DNA of 64,000 nucleotides from Imbricaverruca yamaguchii (GCA_034440575.1 JAOTOL010001645.1:1054001-1118000); one strand, 5' to 3'; numbered from the stretch's first letter, positions 23,171 through 35,791 are shown. Notes: generated from the letters alone by a model not told the origin. Program-made: numbers and translations.

Positions 23171-23807
23171 GTGATGGGTTGGGACAAATGTACTCCTATG
23201 TTACTGGAACAAACAAATGGCATACCGAAGGAATCGCGAAATGATTACTTCGGTAACAAATGCGCAATGTGGTTTCCATGACGAGTGTAAGGCCGTCAGC
23301 ATGCACTCGATTTTCACACATGCATATACATTCGAGTGTATGCCTCTAGGCAAAGCACGAGATCGATTATTTCGATTGCACACTTCTTAATGTGCCTAGA
23401 TATTGTTGGTAAGTGGTACTAATCGCCCAAGTATTCAATATTTGTGTATTTGACAGCGGCGTAACCTTGCGGCTTTGGAAGAGTGCAATGATCAGGAAGG
23501 ATGGATGCCGATCGACACCAAACCTCCCCGATCCTCGGCACCAATCGGCCGATCCGATCAGATAGGCACGTCCGTGGGATTGCTGACCTCAGTGGCTATC
23601 GTCGCGTTATACGGCGCGCTGATGAGCCATCCCTCAGAATAGCTCATGTGGTGTGCTCTAGCGAGATTAAGCATGTTGACATCACGTCCTTTCCGCCATA
23701 TTGGGGAAGATCGATAGCAACAGGGACTTGCATCGGTCAAGGAAGCCGGACGACGGCATCACCTTACCACAAATGGCCCAATGAATGGGCCGCAGTCATA
23801 CCATTGG
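23171..23807. other. Region downstream of pyridoxal kinase
   Basis: This would include the 3' UTR of the minus-strand pyridoxal kinase gene. I found no clear minus-strand AATAAA close to the stop. Nothing else is recognised. Confidence 0.35.
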
Positions 23808-24112
23808 TTACCATGGATTGCCGTGGATATCATTGATTAGTGATGCCAATTCGAAAGGCTCAACCCCCACCCCCACCCCCCTAATGTTTCTGAACCATAT
23901 AATGATGCCGCCTCTTTCCGCACCTTGCGCGTGCTTGATAGTCCTCTTGAGCACGTCCTGCAGTGTGGAAACCGTTTTCTCACAGGCGGTCTTGAGGTCA
24001 CCGCCGGAACGATGCATCCAGGCGAGTAGGCAGGCGGTGAACAGGTCGCCCGTGCCCGTGAACGTGGCCGGCAGGCGCGGGATATTGACGCGGATCCGAT
24101 GCGCACTGCCAT
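23808..24112 (-). CDS. Pyridoxal kinase exon 6 (C-terminal)
   Basis: The exon follows CCCGTGCGACAG and carries [13 protein letters not shown] (ribokinase signature, catalytic Asp) and [13 protein letters not shown]. It reads on to the stop after a C-terminus with [14 protein letters not shown], matching the usual acidic ELxLV...DI..P ending. The piece between is longer than usual and glycine/valine-rich; a 40-odd-bp intron with GT (23923) and AG might be removed. Confidence 0.88.
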
Positions 24113-27100
24113 CTGTCGCACGGGCCACACACTACATTCGGCTAAAGTCGCTAGGCGACTGACTGAGAAAGGCAGGTGTCCGGGGATGACGCGATTGGTT
24201 CTGTACATCACCAACTCGCAGCCTGCTCTTGTTTTGGAGGATATCAAAGCAGATAGTTCTAATGGGATTTGAACATCAGGTCCTTGCTTCCCACAACTCA
24301 CATGACAATAATCATGTTAAGTGCTACTCGGCACAATGCCGTGCTATTGTTCTTTATCAAACCAGGCAGTGATCAAATTAGCTTATTTCCAGCAGTAATT
24401 AACAGAATATCAGCGAATAAACTGAAGGGCCAGAAAGTCGCGGACAATCCTCCACACATCTGCCTTACAATATGAACTGGTTTTCTGTCGACCCGGACGG
24501 CACTCATGTCAGTTCCCAGATGGATGAATGTCACGGCAATAACAATAGCCGCACCGGTAGCTCAGTTGATTAGAGCGCTGGCCTGCACTGGTCTCCACTG
24601 TACTGGCAACACAGGGTTCGAGTCGCTTCGCGCGCTCGCATTTAGCCCCCGGCCGGGAGTGTCAGTTGGCAGCTGGCCCGATAAGGCCGGGGATGAGCTA
24701 CCGGTCGGCCGTGTCGGTGCATTGGCGGCACGTTAAACTATCGGTCTAAATTCTGCCGTTGAACCGAAGTTCATGGATCGGGTGGTGGGGCCAGGGTTCA
24801 CGCCACAAGCTCTGCTTAGCAATATAACCCTGGTTCCTAAAGCCACCTCGGCAACAATTCGGATTATTTGTTTACGCAATAACGCTAATGGCATAGTACG
24901 GGGTCACGCCGTCCATCTGGAGCAGCTGGTAATGCAGTTTGCTGAGCTGTTGCGCATCACCGGGCGAGGTCATGCTGCTGGCGATCTGGTCAGGTCAGCC
25001 ACACCGCGACGCTCACCCTGCATGGTGCTGGCGAGGCCGACCAGGATGTGTTCCGAGCCGAGATCCGTGCTGGACAGGACCACCGTACCAATGCCGAGCG
25101 CGTGCAGCCGATCCATGACCCGGACGGCGTCCTGCTCACTGTTGATCTTCTCACCGGTGAGCAGTCTGTTGGAATGGCCCGGAACAGACATCAGATCAGC
25201 AGCCTGCTAGGATGGTCGCCAGGTAACAGTCTGTCACATCGGTCATCAAAGCATCAGTGATGTTGCAAAACAGAATTAGATCATTCAGCATAGGCGATGA
25301 CTTGGATGAGTATGATTAATACAAACGCCACTGTATAATTACCTTTGCTCATTATAAACGTACAAATTTGTTTACTGTACAATGTGCAAAGGTTATTTTG
25401 CAGTATCATTGGTAAAATCAGGACAGTAGTGTCTTGGAGAGGCCATCATATCTCTGTCGGTTAGTTATTGCAGCTGACAGGTCAGATCGACCGTATTAGT
25501 CTAATAGCGCCCATATGTTTGTCAGGGAGATTCAATGCTGTTCTTTCCTGGCGAGGGGGGGGGAGGGCATCGGAGTATATTAGTATGTGAATCAAGAAAG
25601 CTTAGGCTTGTCAAAGAAAATACACGAACACAGAAAAAGAGTCGCAGTCACAAGCAACAAAAAGAATCAAAGGATAAATTGTTCAATGGCACCAATCAAG
25701 AGCGTACGTGTTGCACGAGGAAGAAAGGCGTCAAAGTAGATATGCTGAGAAGCAATGCTCTGAGTCATCTTCGGCACATAATAACATAACCCCAACACGA
25801 CAACAGAAGTTTACAATTCGGCGCGCATATTGTTTGCTTGTTTTTTGGGTGGTTCTCAACGCACTGTAAGCACGATCACGGCTAATGGTGCCGCTTACAC
25901 TGTTTCGCCGATAGGCCGCGGGATTTGGAAATGTCCCCGAGTGATGCGAGTATTAACTCGAGACCTTTAGTACCCAGGGCTCAACACCTTAACCACTGGG
26001 TCATCCCCGCTCCATCGGCACGCATACAATCACGTTACAACTTCAACAGAAATTGCTAGCGGAACGTTTTGAAGTACGATGCAATTGGCACGAAACATTG
26101 CACTTCAATGCTGTGATATTTCGCAGAAACGAACTCGTGAGGTCAAAACTCTGTTCGGAGGAACTTAACATAAATCAATGTTAGATGCTGAATTGCACTT
26201 TAATTTTGGAATTATATGGCATTGGTTAGACATATTCACGCTAGATGTAAGAAGTATCGTGTTTCAAGAAGTGGCATTATAAACAAATGTAGCCCACCTG
26301 TTCAAGTCAAGTCAAGCTAACCGGCGCCCAAAACAAACTGCAGCACAGCCGAGAATAAAATTATTACCGCATAATAATACAGACCACCAGGCAGAGAACA
26401 TTCTCATGTACCACGTACCTCGTTGCATATGGGACTGCACGCCATCTGCCAATGAGGCTCGCATTGTCACGCGACCCCAGCGCAGCACATTAACTCCAAT
26501 GACTCTGAGATACCAGTTAAACTGACCAGACCCCAGTGAGACCGACTATTGCTTCTTGACCTCAGTGCGACTCATTATTGTTGCCTGACCTCAGTGCGAC
26601 TCCCTATCGCCGAAGGATCTCGGTGAGACTATCACGGCAAAATCCCGATGGTACTCACTCTGCCTCGAACTGGTTTGGTGTGATGATGTCGGCCAAAGGG
26701 GCTATGTGCTCCTTGTAGGCTGGCAGTAGCTCCTCCGGTACGTACATCTTCCCGTTGTCACCCATCACTGGGTCACACACTGTAACACAGCATCATCGGG
26801 TCACATACTGCAACACAACCATCACCAGGTCGCATACTGTAACACAGCATCACCAGGTCACACACTGTAACACAGCATCACCAGGTCACATACTGTAACA
26901 CAGTATTTTCTTTTTAGCATCACTGGGTCACACACTGTAACATAGCATCACTGGGTCACACACTGTAACATAGCATCACTGGGTCACACACTGTAACACA
27001 GCATCACTGGGTCACATACTGTAACATAGCATCACTGGGTCACACTCTGCAACACAGTATCCCTGCATCACACACCTTTACGCAACCATCACAGGGTCAC

Positions 27101-30100
27101 ACACTGTAACACAGCATCCCCACGTCGCACACTTACACAACTATCAGTGTCACACACTGCAGCACAAACTTTACCAGGTCACACATTGCAACATAAGTAT
27201 CACCAGGAGACGAGTAGCCTAGGGGTAAGTTGCTCGTCTCACAATCGAAAGGTTGTGGGTTCGAGTCTCACCTGTCGCCACTCTTCGCCCGCGACCAATC
27301 GGCGTGAGAGATTGGCGACGCTACATGACTCAACGGTCGATGTGTCGTAAAAACCAATAACCAACCAACCAAGTATCACCAGGTAACAATGAGTGATGGC
27401 TGGCGCTTTACGGTTAAAAAATCACAAGCGGTCGCCTGCAGCGCATATTGCAGGTAGCTGACAGGAAGCCCCCAGACGAGCCCGCCGAGATCAGCATTGA
27501 ATAGCATCGAGCCCGCTGCTATCTGCCTTCTCACCAGCCGGAAGGTGAGCATCCTGATAGCAGTGAGGTCCAGTGTAGCGCCTAGGTGCGTGGGTAGGCG
27601 TAGGATCTGGGAAAACCACCAGAGAGAAAAGGTACTATGGTTATGGCAGGCAATTGAGGAGAGGTGCACCGTGGTGGATTGGAGTTTAGGGGCGCGTCGA
27701 CAACAAGGGTCATTTTGCACCCATGAGAAGTCCACCGTGGCAGTGGTTAGGTATTGGGGAAAGGGCTATCTGCGTGGGGTCGGATTCCACCGCTGAATGT
27801 TGAATTTTGATACGTTATATTACTCCAAAGAACCGAAAGCATAATGGAAATCAATGAATCGCAACCACGAAGGCTCACGCGCCACAGCCCACAGACAGTC
27901 GGGAGAGGAAAAGGGCGCTCTGGCGGACAGCGCTCTGTCCACACGCGGCGCAGGCGCAGAAGCGACCGGCGACACGTCCGCGGCACACTTCGGGCCAACA
28001 GGCACGTTGGCTGACCATAACATTTGGCAAGCACAAAGGTACGCTCCCCTACACCAGTGCCCGTCCAGCTATATACGAACCGAGACCGACGTCCATACAG
28101 GGGCAGTGCGGCATCCCGCCACATCACTCCCCACATAAACTACGGCCGTTACTCAGCCACTGAAGCCAGCTGCCCATCGTCGCGTCACGCACCGCGGCGA
28201 GATGTGACTCGATGCAGGACACCGGCAGACTGGCTGTTCGGTGCAAGCAATACTGACTGGGCGTATGCAATGGAATCCACAAGGATAGCATTTTGAAGCT
28301 GCAGCAACGCTTGAGAGAATTCGGAAATTGTTTGGTTTCGGTCACTACTTAATTTGTAATTACTGACATTTCAACTTACTTATTGTATATTCTATAGTTT
28401 ACTGTACTTATTTACGTTTGCGCACCTTTCGTGTCCAATTTACTTTTTGGGTTCATTTATTTAAAATAAAAATTTTGGAGGGCACAGTCCCCTAAGTTCA
28501 TTTGAGCCACCCCGTGAGCCTTGATGTTGTGCGTGCCCAATGACGTTAGATCGCCCAAGGCTTAACTGTAACAACCAAAAGTTGAGTCGGAAAAGTATTG
28601 CACACACCCATCCTCTCGTGGTCAAGAGATAAAGACTTTCCCCAAGTGGCGCAAGCAAGATCTCTCAATACCCTAATTGAGCCCAAATTCTTCTCTAATG
28701 TGTGATATTGCACCAACAGACCAAGCCCTCCCCAATCGTCTTCACAACCGTACTGCCAAATAGCGTCCCAGGCCTCGGAAAACTCTGCCACTAAACTTGC
28801 TGCTCAAGTTCGCTCATTGCAGTGATCGATGGAATAGCTGTTGTCGTGTCTGGCGATGTTAATTAAGCAGATGATGCTCGATTAAAAAAAGACAAACACA
28901 GTTCGGCATGAAGAAACGACTCCGAGATGTTCAATGTACAATCAAATGTACAATTCCGAGATGCTTCCATCTTAGGCTGCAGTTGTCATGCGCCGTGATT
29001 TAGTATCCATGATGCAGCTAGAACACTAGCAGCACGAGCACCCATCGCTTATCTGACACTTGATTAAACACCGGGAACACGACACGAGGTAACACAGAAC
29101 ACGGCCGTGGGGAAAGCGACGTTCACCGAGCGACCTGAGGGAGCCGAGGCGAGATATACTCCGAAAGCTAACAACACGAATGTACTGAGTGTGACTGTTG
29201 CTATAGCACAGATAGAGTTCATTATCATTTGTGACACGTGGCAACGTATTTTGATGAAGCACCAATATCAGCTGCGGCCTGGAAGCAAGATAGCAAACAC
29301 AAAACAGGCCTGATCTCGACCATATATCTGCCATGAACCGCCACTCTTCGACCGGGGTGTCGGTGGCTCAATGGTTACGTTGAGAGTCTGGCATGCCAAA
29401 GGTACAGGGTTTGATTCCCCGCGGTGCCCGCCCTTCCTGTCGGGGTGAGAGGCAGTCGACGTCACATGGCCTCGACTGCTGAGTGCGTCGTAAAGCCACA
29501 GCCAGCCGGCCAGAAGCCTTCGACTGAGGTCTCCTGTCACAAAGGACCCGCCAGCATTCCCACACAAATGGCAGCATTCGATGACTACACGAACACCCAC
29601 CATAGATGAGCTGTGGGTTGACCTGCTTCAGCTCGCGCACCACGTCTGCAACCTTCAGCAAGAACGACCGCGATCCGATGTAGCCGGTGAGCAGGTGGGA
29701 GTACTTGTTGATGCCGTTGATGCGCAGCCCCTCCATCAGCTCCGCTGCGCAATCCGGACACGTTGGGATCGTCGCAGGGTGACCATTTTCCAGAAGACGT
29801 GATCAGTGGATAGTGGTCACACAACAGACCGGGGTTGGCAGTTTATGGAAGCAACGGAAGCAAACGGCTTTTACCGGTAAATACCAGTGGCATTCACCGA
29901 CGGATAAAAATAACTGCTTTGGACAGTTTCTACCAATGGTAGCAAAACTTATTTCCTCCTTTTCATGATATCGTATGCATTTAAAATATGAAGATATCAC
30001 TGATTAGCATACTTGAAATATTTTGCACATTTCAATATGATGCACGCTGGACTTAGTCTGCTTAGACGACACTTAAATTATGCTGTGAAGTGTTCATACC

Positions 30101-32776
30101 AGCATTTGGTGTGCAACAAAATGTTCATGCAATTGAGGCAACCTGATTTGGATGTGCATTAAACATGTCCACAGATAATTTCGTTAGTTAGTTATTAGGC
30201 CTTTAGGGCACATCGACTAGCCACAGATAATTTCAAGATGCTTTACATGTACATGGTGCACCAAGGAATTGTGACGCCTACCCAGGTTAGTGCATCACGA
30301 GACGTTTGGACTGATCCGTGACTAAGGATTTCCAGGCATTGGAAAAGGTACACAAAGACACAAGTTGCCACATCTGCAGACTGAGGCGCCAGCATGCACG
30401 TATCTACCGAAGGTGTGACGACTCAAACGGTGGATATTTCCACTCCTGGGGACCACTGATGCCTCCTGGGGCTCTTAGACCTGGAGTTAGCACTTACCCA
30501 CTTGAGCCATGGTGGCCCTCAGGATGGCAGCTACAGCCAGCTCCTTCTCCCTGGTGTGCCATGACGAAATATCCTGGTGACCAGGGGTGGAAATTTATAT
30601 TCTTTTGAAGGGCTCGTGGGCACCCGAAAGACAGAAAGACTTCGCCCTTCCCAAACATTTTTTTATTCTATGTGAGTCTATAAAATGCCCACCCCACCGT
30701 TATGGAGTGGATCCTCCCACTGCCTCCATTTATTGGGCTCTCTCCAAACCATTTTGGCGGAGGTGAATTGCACCTGTGCAGCTTGAATAAGCATGTACCT
30801 TTTGCTAGCTAGAATACAGGGGACATATGGACAGTGTTTCCAAATACGTCTTGGCTGGTTGGATATTTGGGCTTACGGGCGCATCGACTGCGTTGGTCAT
30901 ACAGCGCCAATAACAATTTTAGATGGACAACTTAAGTGGATTCATGCGAACAGCAAAAGAGACTTCAAAAGACAGGCAAATCACTACAGTACCACGTATC
31001 CACGACGTGTGCAAATCGCTCCAAACCTGGTATCCGAGAGAAAGCGAAACAGCCGCCCAGAAGCCACAACGCGCGATTCAGCCCGCAACAACGTCAGCGA
31101 AACAGCAAAGCGCAAGCAACATCAGCGAAACGGCGAAATGGAAGCAACATCAGCGAAACAGCGAAACAGCAAGAGCAAATGCAGGAAAATAGTCTTGTGT
31201 TAGGTGTTCAATGTAAGAAAAATTCAGGGATGAAGAAAAAAGGAAAATGAATGTACTCAGACATACTCTTGAGGGGCACATGATATATTGAATCTCAACT
31301 AGGGCAGTTGAATTTGGTTAAAGAAAGGAAAAACGTTAATGTGTGAATAAAAACAAACAATAATTTTTTGTGACACAAAATCTACAGCTTAGAAAACTAT
31401 GCATCGTGCAAGATGTAATCCTCTTGTATGCACACAATTGACGAGTAGCTTTGTAATCTGATATACAAAAGATATTAGAAGGGATGAAGGAAGAAGCTGT
31501 GATAATTTGCACCCTACTGCAGGAGTTTGAGAACCCTGCATATGCATAATTGCCACTTTTGCTATGTGGCGACAGTTGACAAACACCACGGTCGCATTTG
31601 TTCGCATCCATGATTCGTTTCTTGTTTAGTTTGAGTTTTTGCCAGTACATACTGTTATTTACCGGTAAATACAAACGAATACCGATAAATATCGACAAAT
31701 ACCAATAACATGGCAAAAACTAGCTTCTACCAGCAACTTGTCTGCCATGCATCAAACACTGGTACTATCTGGAGCACCACCAAGGGTTAACCACATTATT
31801 GTTCAACAAAGATAAATCATGAAAAGGCAATCTAACGACTATGGAAAAAACTGCAAAAACATGCATCACCTTCCATATGCATCACATTCAATCCTTTCAC
31901 TTTCTGAATGTTGAGGCTAATACCATGCTCAAATTGCGTTGAGATTCAAGCTGCGCTCGCGCTTCTCCAATTCATGATTGTCAGCTTACATTCGTCTGGC
32001 ACAATCACTTATGCTTCCTGTTCCTGCCCAATCGCCAGAGTGAAGTTTGGGTTTCAAACAGTTAAAGCATGCCCATGCATTGCATTGGCTCTTCTGCTAG
32101 TCGTCCTTCCTCACCGAGCTGCTGGTCGTTCAGAACCTGTCCCTTGAAGGCTTTGTAGCCGGTGTGATTGGAGAACTGCACAGAGTTGACGGCGTCCACA
32201 TCGAAGCCGTGAACCTGGTGCCAGACATCAGCCATACTTATAAATGTGGCATTACGCTGGTAATTGGTATGCAGGGCAGTGGATTCACTATCGACCTTGG
32301 TGTATGTGATGCTGAAGAGGCCATCCATGGCAACACAATGGGGTTGATGGTCGCTTCATAGCTCTGCATATCATATTAATTAAGGTGTTTCATTCTTTTT
32401 CTTATGTTATAGCATACCAATCCTAAAATATACTTAACCCAATGATATAATTGAAAGCTTGTATCTTTTCTACCTTCCTTTTGAAGCACGCAACCAGTGG
32501 ATGAGAGCAAAGGATTTCACATGGTTTGTAACTGTTCTTACCCCATACTAAAATAACATATTTAGGCATGCTACAACTTATCAACTTTGATGCTTAAACT
32601 CCCCGAGTATAAGCACTGCATCAGCTGGCACAAATTAATTCTGAGTTGATGAAAAGCATTATTTCGATCTTCTGCACAAGGACAGCAGCTACCTGCAAGG
32701 GAAAAGTCGCACTCTTGTTCCCCACGTAGCCGGATACGACATGACTCTGGAGCGAGAAGACTCGCTGCAGGCTCAT
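23808..32776 (-). CDS. Pyridoxal kinase, six coding exons
   Basis: The cytosolic kinase phosphorylates pyridoxal, pyridoxine and pyridoxamine with ATP to give pyridoxal phosphate. Exons (minus-strand order) are 32693-32776, 32115-32214, 29601-29744, 26659-26779, 25017-25165 and 23808-24112. Phases match at every junction and total 301 codons with the stop, close to the roughly 310 aa of animal enzymes. Landmarks are [11 protein letters not shown] near the start, the substrate-region [34 protein letters not shown], and the ribokinase-family motif GTGDLF with catalytic Asp at about residue 222. All key motifs are intact. The gene is head-to-head with DNMT1. Introns hold four SINEs and one junction-type minisatellite. 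A short C-terminal intron (about 23880-23923) cannot be excluded. Confidence 0.95.
24552..24740 (+). mobile_element. tRNA-derived SINE (family B), pyridoxal kinase intron 5
   Basis: The head has an A-box region TAGCTCAGTTGATTAGAGCG and a B box GGTTCGAGTCGC separated by an expanded middle (TGCACTGGTCTCCACTG). A body with GGCCGGGGATGAGCTACCGG follows. It is too divergent and too long between boxes to be a functional tRNA gene. Confidence 0.75.
25017..25165 (-). CDS. Pyridoxal kinase exon 5
   Basis: The exon follows CATTCCAACAG and encodes [20 protein letters not shown], then [11 protein letters not shown], ending LASTMQG|GTGAGC, phase 1. This is the ATP-side half of the fold. Confidence 0.95.
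25830..26012 (-). mobile_element. tRNA-derived SINE (family D), pyridoxal kinase intron 4
   Basis: On the minus strand it reads GGGGATGACCCAGTGGTTAA, then a B-box region CTCGAGTTAATACTC, GGGACATTTCCAAATCCCGC and a tail GTGCGTTGAGAACCACCCAA. The same family stands at 58411-58609. Imperfect flanks GGCGCGCATA and GGCACGCATA suggest a diverged target-site duplication. Confidence 0.8.
26659..26779 (-). CDS. Pyridoxal kinase exon 4
   Basis: The exon follows TGTGTTACAG and encodes [20 protein letters not shown] then [14 protein letters not shown], phase 1 to phase 2. The acceptor and first bases of this exon are the unit of the 28-bp array lying immediately upstream of it (26782-27205). Confidence 0.95.
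26780..27205 (-). repeat. 28-bp array made of pyridoxal kinase exon-4 splice acceptor
   Basis: On the minus strand the unit is close to TGTTACAG|TGTGTGACCCAGTG, exactly the acceptor and exon start of exon 4 (26780/26779). About fifteen units stand immediately upstream of the real acceptor, most ending in ACAG. One spacer holds TTTTCTTTTTAG-like sequence on the plus strand (26908). The leftmost unit in transcript order is broken by a family A SINE. Confidence 0.93.
27208..27370 (+). mobile_element. tRNA-derived SINE (family A), pyridoxal kinase intron 3
   Basis: The 163-bp element is closely similar to that at 17264-17428 (AGTAGCCTAGGGGTAAG, GGTTCGAGTCTC, tail AACCAATAACCAACC). It has perfect 13-bp target-site duplications, AAGTATCACCAGG, at 27195-27207 and 27371-27383. 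The target lies inside a unit of the acceptor array, so the array was already there. Confidence 0.94.
27384..29340. other. Pyridoxal kinase intron 3, no other gene
   Basis: There are scattered GC-rich stretches (27870-28200) with open frames on both strands but no family resemblance. Confidence 0.35.
29352..29517 (+). mobile_element. tRNA-derived SINE (family C), pyridoxal kinase intron 3
   Basis: The head has GTGGCTCAATGGTTACG (A-box region) and GGGTTTGATTCCCC (B box). The body GTCGGGGTGAGAGGCAGTCG, then CACATGGCCTCGACTG and GTGCGTCGTAAAGCC, is clearly related to the family A body despite a different tRNA-like head. The flanks share only CTTCGAC. Confidence 0.8.
29601..29744 (-). CDS. Pyridoxal kinase exon 3
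   Basis: The exon follows GGATTGCGCAG and encodes [20 protein letters not shown] then [10 protein letters not shown] and [11 protein letters not shown]. It ends at ATCTATG|GTGGGT, phase 1. A family C SINE lies about 80 bp beyond the donor. Confidence 0.95.
30183..30220 (-). mobile_element. Tail-only SINE insertion, 38 bp
   Basis: The insert contains GTTAGTTAGTTATTAGGCC then TTTAGGGCACATCGACTAG, the minus-strand SINE tail. Perfect 14-bp target-site duplications, CCACAGATAATTTC, stand at 30169-30182 and 30221-30234. Confidence 0.88.
30855..30912 (-). mobile_element. SINE tail fragment
   Basis: GTTGGATATTTGGGCTTACG then GGCGCATCGACTGCGTTGG and TCATACAGCG is the same tail, with about 20 more bases of body than the shortest copies. 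The target-site duplication is unclear. Confidence 0.6.
32115..32214 (-). CDS. Pyridoxal kinase exon 2
   Basis: The exon follows CTGGCACCAG and encodes [18 protein letters not shown] then FKGQVLN. Ser/Asn/Thr residues of [11 protein letters not shown] line the vitamin-binding site in the family. The donor is CTCG|GTGAGG, phase 1. Confidence 0.95.
32693..32776 (-). CDS. Pyridoxal kinase exon 1
   Basis: ATG at 32776-32774 begins [14 protein letters not shown] and the exon runs to ATFPLQ|GTAGCT, phase 0, 28 codons. The N-terminal QSHV.SGYVGN stretch is the conserved start of the fold. Confidence 0.93.
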
Positions 32777-33752
32777 ACTTGCTGATTGCTTCAACAGTGC
32801 TTAATATCTGGAAAATAAGACAGTGAAGTACCTTTAGATGCAACCCATGCCACATGAAAACGTAGTAAATGACACTTCACAAAAGGTGAAATTGCCATCA
32901 AAATGGTTTGAATCAGTTGTGCATTATCATGTTATATTATAATTATCATCAGGCCACTGGGTCATAGACCATTACCATGGGCAGCATTATATGAAGCACA
33001 CAATAGTGATGATACTGCCTAGTGAACCAGTCAATTTGGCAATGGCAATGCATATTTTCATTGCGATATTTGTGCCTGGGTGATAAACTGAGATGCTCCA
33101 TATTCTTGTCTGACTTCAATGCCAAATTCTACACCTCTCCATGTTACTGTCCTCAGTGTGTGGCTTCATTCCTCAAAGGATAACCCACAGCTATTAAAGC
33201 ATCATTGATACACATTTCATTGCTTCCAGCATAACCCCTAGCTAACAGTACCTGAACTGCACACTGTTGTGGGAATTTTATATTGAGGGTAAACTACAGT
33301 ATTTTAACAACTTTCAAGCCCTGGGCTGATTCAATGACATACAGGAATACTGTGAGCACTTCAATGGTGATAAACAAACTCCCTGTCCAAAAGTTTAATT
33401 CCACAGGATCTTGAACAATGAATTTAAGAATAAATTTTGAGATGTTCATGAATGTTTGTCCATAACTTCTGATCCTAGGATCAGTTGATGTGAAAGACTA
33501 CCAGCAAGCTTACCAATATGTGGCCAAACAGGTTCATCGGCCTTACAAAAAGTTTCACTAGAATAAGGTATGGTAATGCATAATCTACTAGTATGGATGC
33601 ATGGTACTGCTAAAATGAGGATCTTGAATGTACCAATGAAAGCTTAAGTTCTCATGGTGGCAATGCTTGGGTTCTTTTACAATGCATCCAAATGCTGCAC
33701 TATATACTGATGCCAACCTCTCTCACGTTCTCATAAAAGCTATCATGGATCC

Positions 33753-33811
33753 TGTTGTTGTTGTGTTGTTATTGGGGTTTTGGGGCACATCAACTGCAAA
33801 GGTTATACAGC
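33753..33811 (-). mobile_element. Tail-only SINE insertion, 59 bp
   Basis: TGTTGTTATTGGGGTTTTGG then GGCACATCAACTGC and GGTTATACAG is the minus-strand tail. Perfect 13-bp target-site duplications, CTATCATGGATCC, lie at 33740-33752 and 33812-33824. Confidence 0.87.
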
Positions 33812-35791
33812 CTATCATGGATCCCAAAAGCCAAGTTATCTAACTTGCAAGTCCTAATTCAATTTATTTTTGAAGTAAGACATTATTTTTTATTGAAAAC
33901 AAACAGTTTTTTTCTAACTGAACAGAAAAGCCTGACCTGACCTATCCTAGCAAACTCCAACTCCAATTATTTGCCTCCATTCATTGATTGTATGGATGCA
34001 AAATGGGTATACAACTTGTTTAAAGGATACCTTAATGCAATAATACTGAAATGAATGGTCATATCATGTTAACCTTGTGCATAAACCTTGCATTACAAAA
34101 AGAAATTTTGAAAATTCAGAAATTATCTCAGTGCAAATTTACCCCTTAGTCACTTAGTGGCTGACCCAGAAATCTGGTTATTGACCAGTTTCATGGGGGG
34201 GGGGGTGCAATTTTGTTTTTATGATTTAAAAAGGGCACATTTGCAGATTCAGGACACCTCATTCATTGGATTTTTTAATTCAATGTTTATGAATGTGCTG
34301 AACATACATTTCCTCTGTAAATGAATGTTTTCAATTGGGAGGCAAGCCAACACCCAAAAAGGCATTTGGATTTAAGTAATATAGCACCAAAGATCATGTT
34401 TGAAATAAAGAAAACATGCAGCATAACCTTCCATACCAGAAACATTTGGTATTATGGTTTTCTTTAAAGTAATATTTTCAACTTAAAAAACCAAACCTAA
34501 CCTAACCTAAGCTAGCTTGAACTATTTTTTAACAAAAAGGTAATTTGTATTATTATTTCAAAATGCTTAAATAATTTTCCAACTTAAAACAAAACCTAAC
34601 CCAACATAACACATAACATGATGAAACATAACTCCTTTTGTTTGAATCATGGAGGTAAAATGGATACCATTGCAGTTTAAGATAACCACAAGACAGTTGT
34701 GCACTCATTTATGGTAAATTTGCAGCATAAGTTGTTTTATTATTTGAAATTTTATCCAGAATGCTATGTATATGAAGGTGACTAAGGTGATGGGACAACT
34801 TATTTTCTGTGCACATTATTTTTTTTATTTAAAAAAATCCAACCTAAAAAATATAAACTAACCTAACCAAACCTAACCTTGTTTGCTTTATAACCAAACC
34901 TAACCTTGTTTGCTTTATGGAGGCAAATGAGTGTACAAACTTTTCTTGTTGCCACTATAAACCACAGTAAAACCAAAAATTTGAGAAAAACAAAACTTTA
35001 AAAAAAGGAACATTTTGTTAAAAAGTAGCTAAACTTAAGTATGTTTGGATAAGCTGAGTTAGGTTTCCTTCACATTTTGATAATTTCCAGAACATAAACT
35101 GCTTGGCTCTTTTATAATTCATTTCTTCTTCCTTGACTTTTTCTCCAATTGTAGGTTAAGGTCATGTTGCATTTTTATGTTATTTTTTTAGTATATATTT
35201 CCATAGTTTCCTAACTAAAAACACTGACAATATTTTGCTCAGAGCCTTCAAATTAGGAATTTGAACAGAAAATAAATGATCCATCATCTTAGTCACTTTC
35301 ATAAACATACCATTCTGAAGATTAAAAAAAACACTTTTATACTAGAACTATATCCATTTTACTTCCATGCATTTGTTCTTCAAAGGGGTTGGATTTGGTT
35401 AAGCTAGGTCAGGTTAGAACTTGTTCTGAGCTGAACAAATTTTCATATTAAAATTATTTGTTCTTTAAAAACAGTTTTGGCTAGCTTAGGTTATATTTCC
35501 ATAAGTTTGGAGATCTTCCATTAAAAATGATTTGCTTTCTTCATTCTTGCATATAAGGTTAGACTAGGTTACACTACAATTTTTTGGAAAATTACTTTTC
35601 ATGCTATATCACCCAGCTCCAAAACCCATCCTAGGTATTATCTTGCCTCACAACCAAAAAGTATGTATTCACAGAGAAATTGAATAGGTCACATCATGTT
35701 CAACACATTCAGTCATTGTATCAGGAAAAAAGTGCATGAAATCAAAAATATCCTAAAATTATAAATTTACTATAAAATGTGTGTAGAACTA

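Larger units (their letters stand above)
29745..32114. other. Pyridoxal kinase intron 2, no coding exon
   Basis: Phases from exon 2 to exon 3 match directly, so no exon is needed here. It holds two SINE-tail pieces (30183-30220, about 30855-30912). The purine-rich stretch 31060-31180 repeats CAGCGAAACAG-like motifs. Confidence 0.5.

Noticed and set aside
26760..27205. CRISPR array
   Set aside because: Repeats are contiguous 28-bp units without unique spacers, in an animal intron; the unit is a splice acceptor copy.
30318..30608. Possible extra pyridoxal kinase exon in intron 2
   Set aside because: Exon 2 and exon 3 phases join directly and the protein alignment has no gap there; this frame is on the wrong strand and unrelated.
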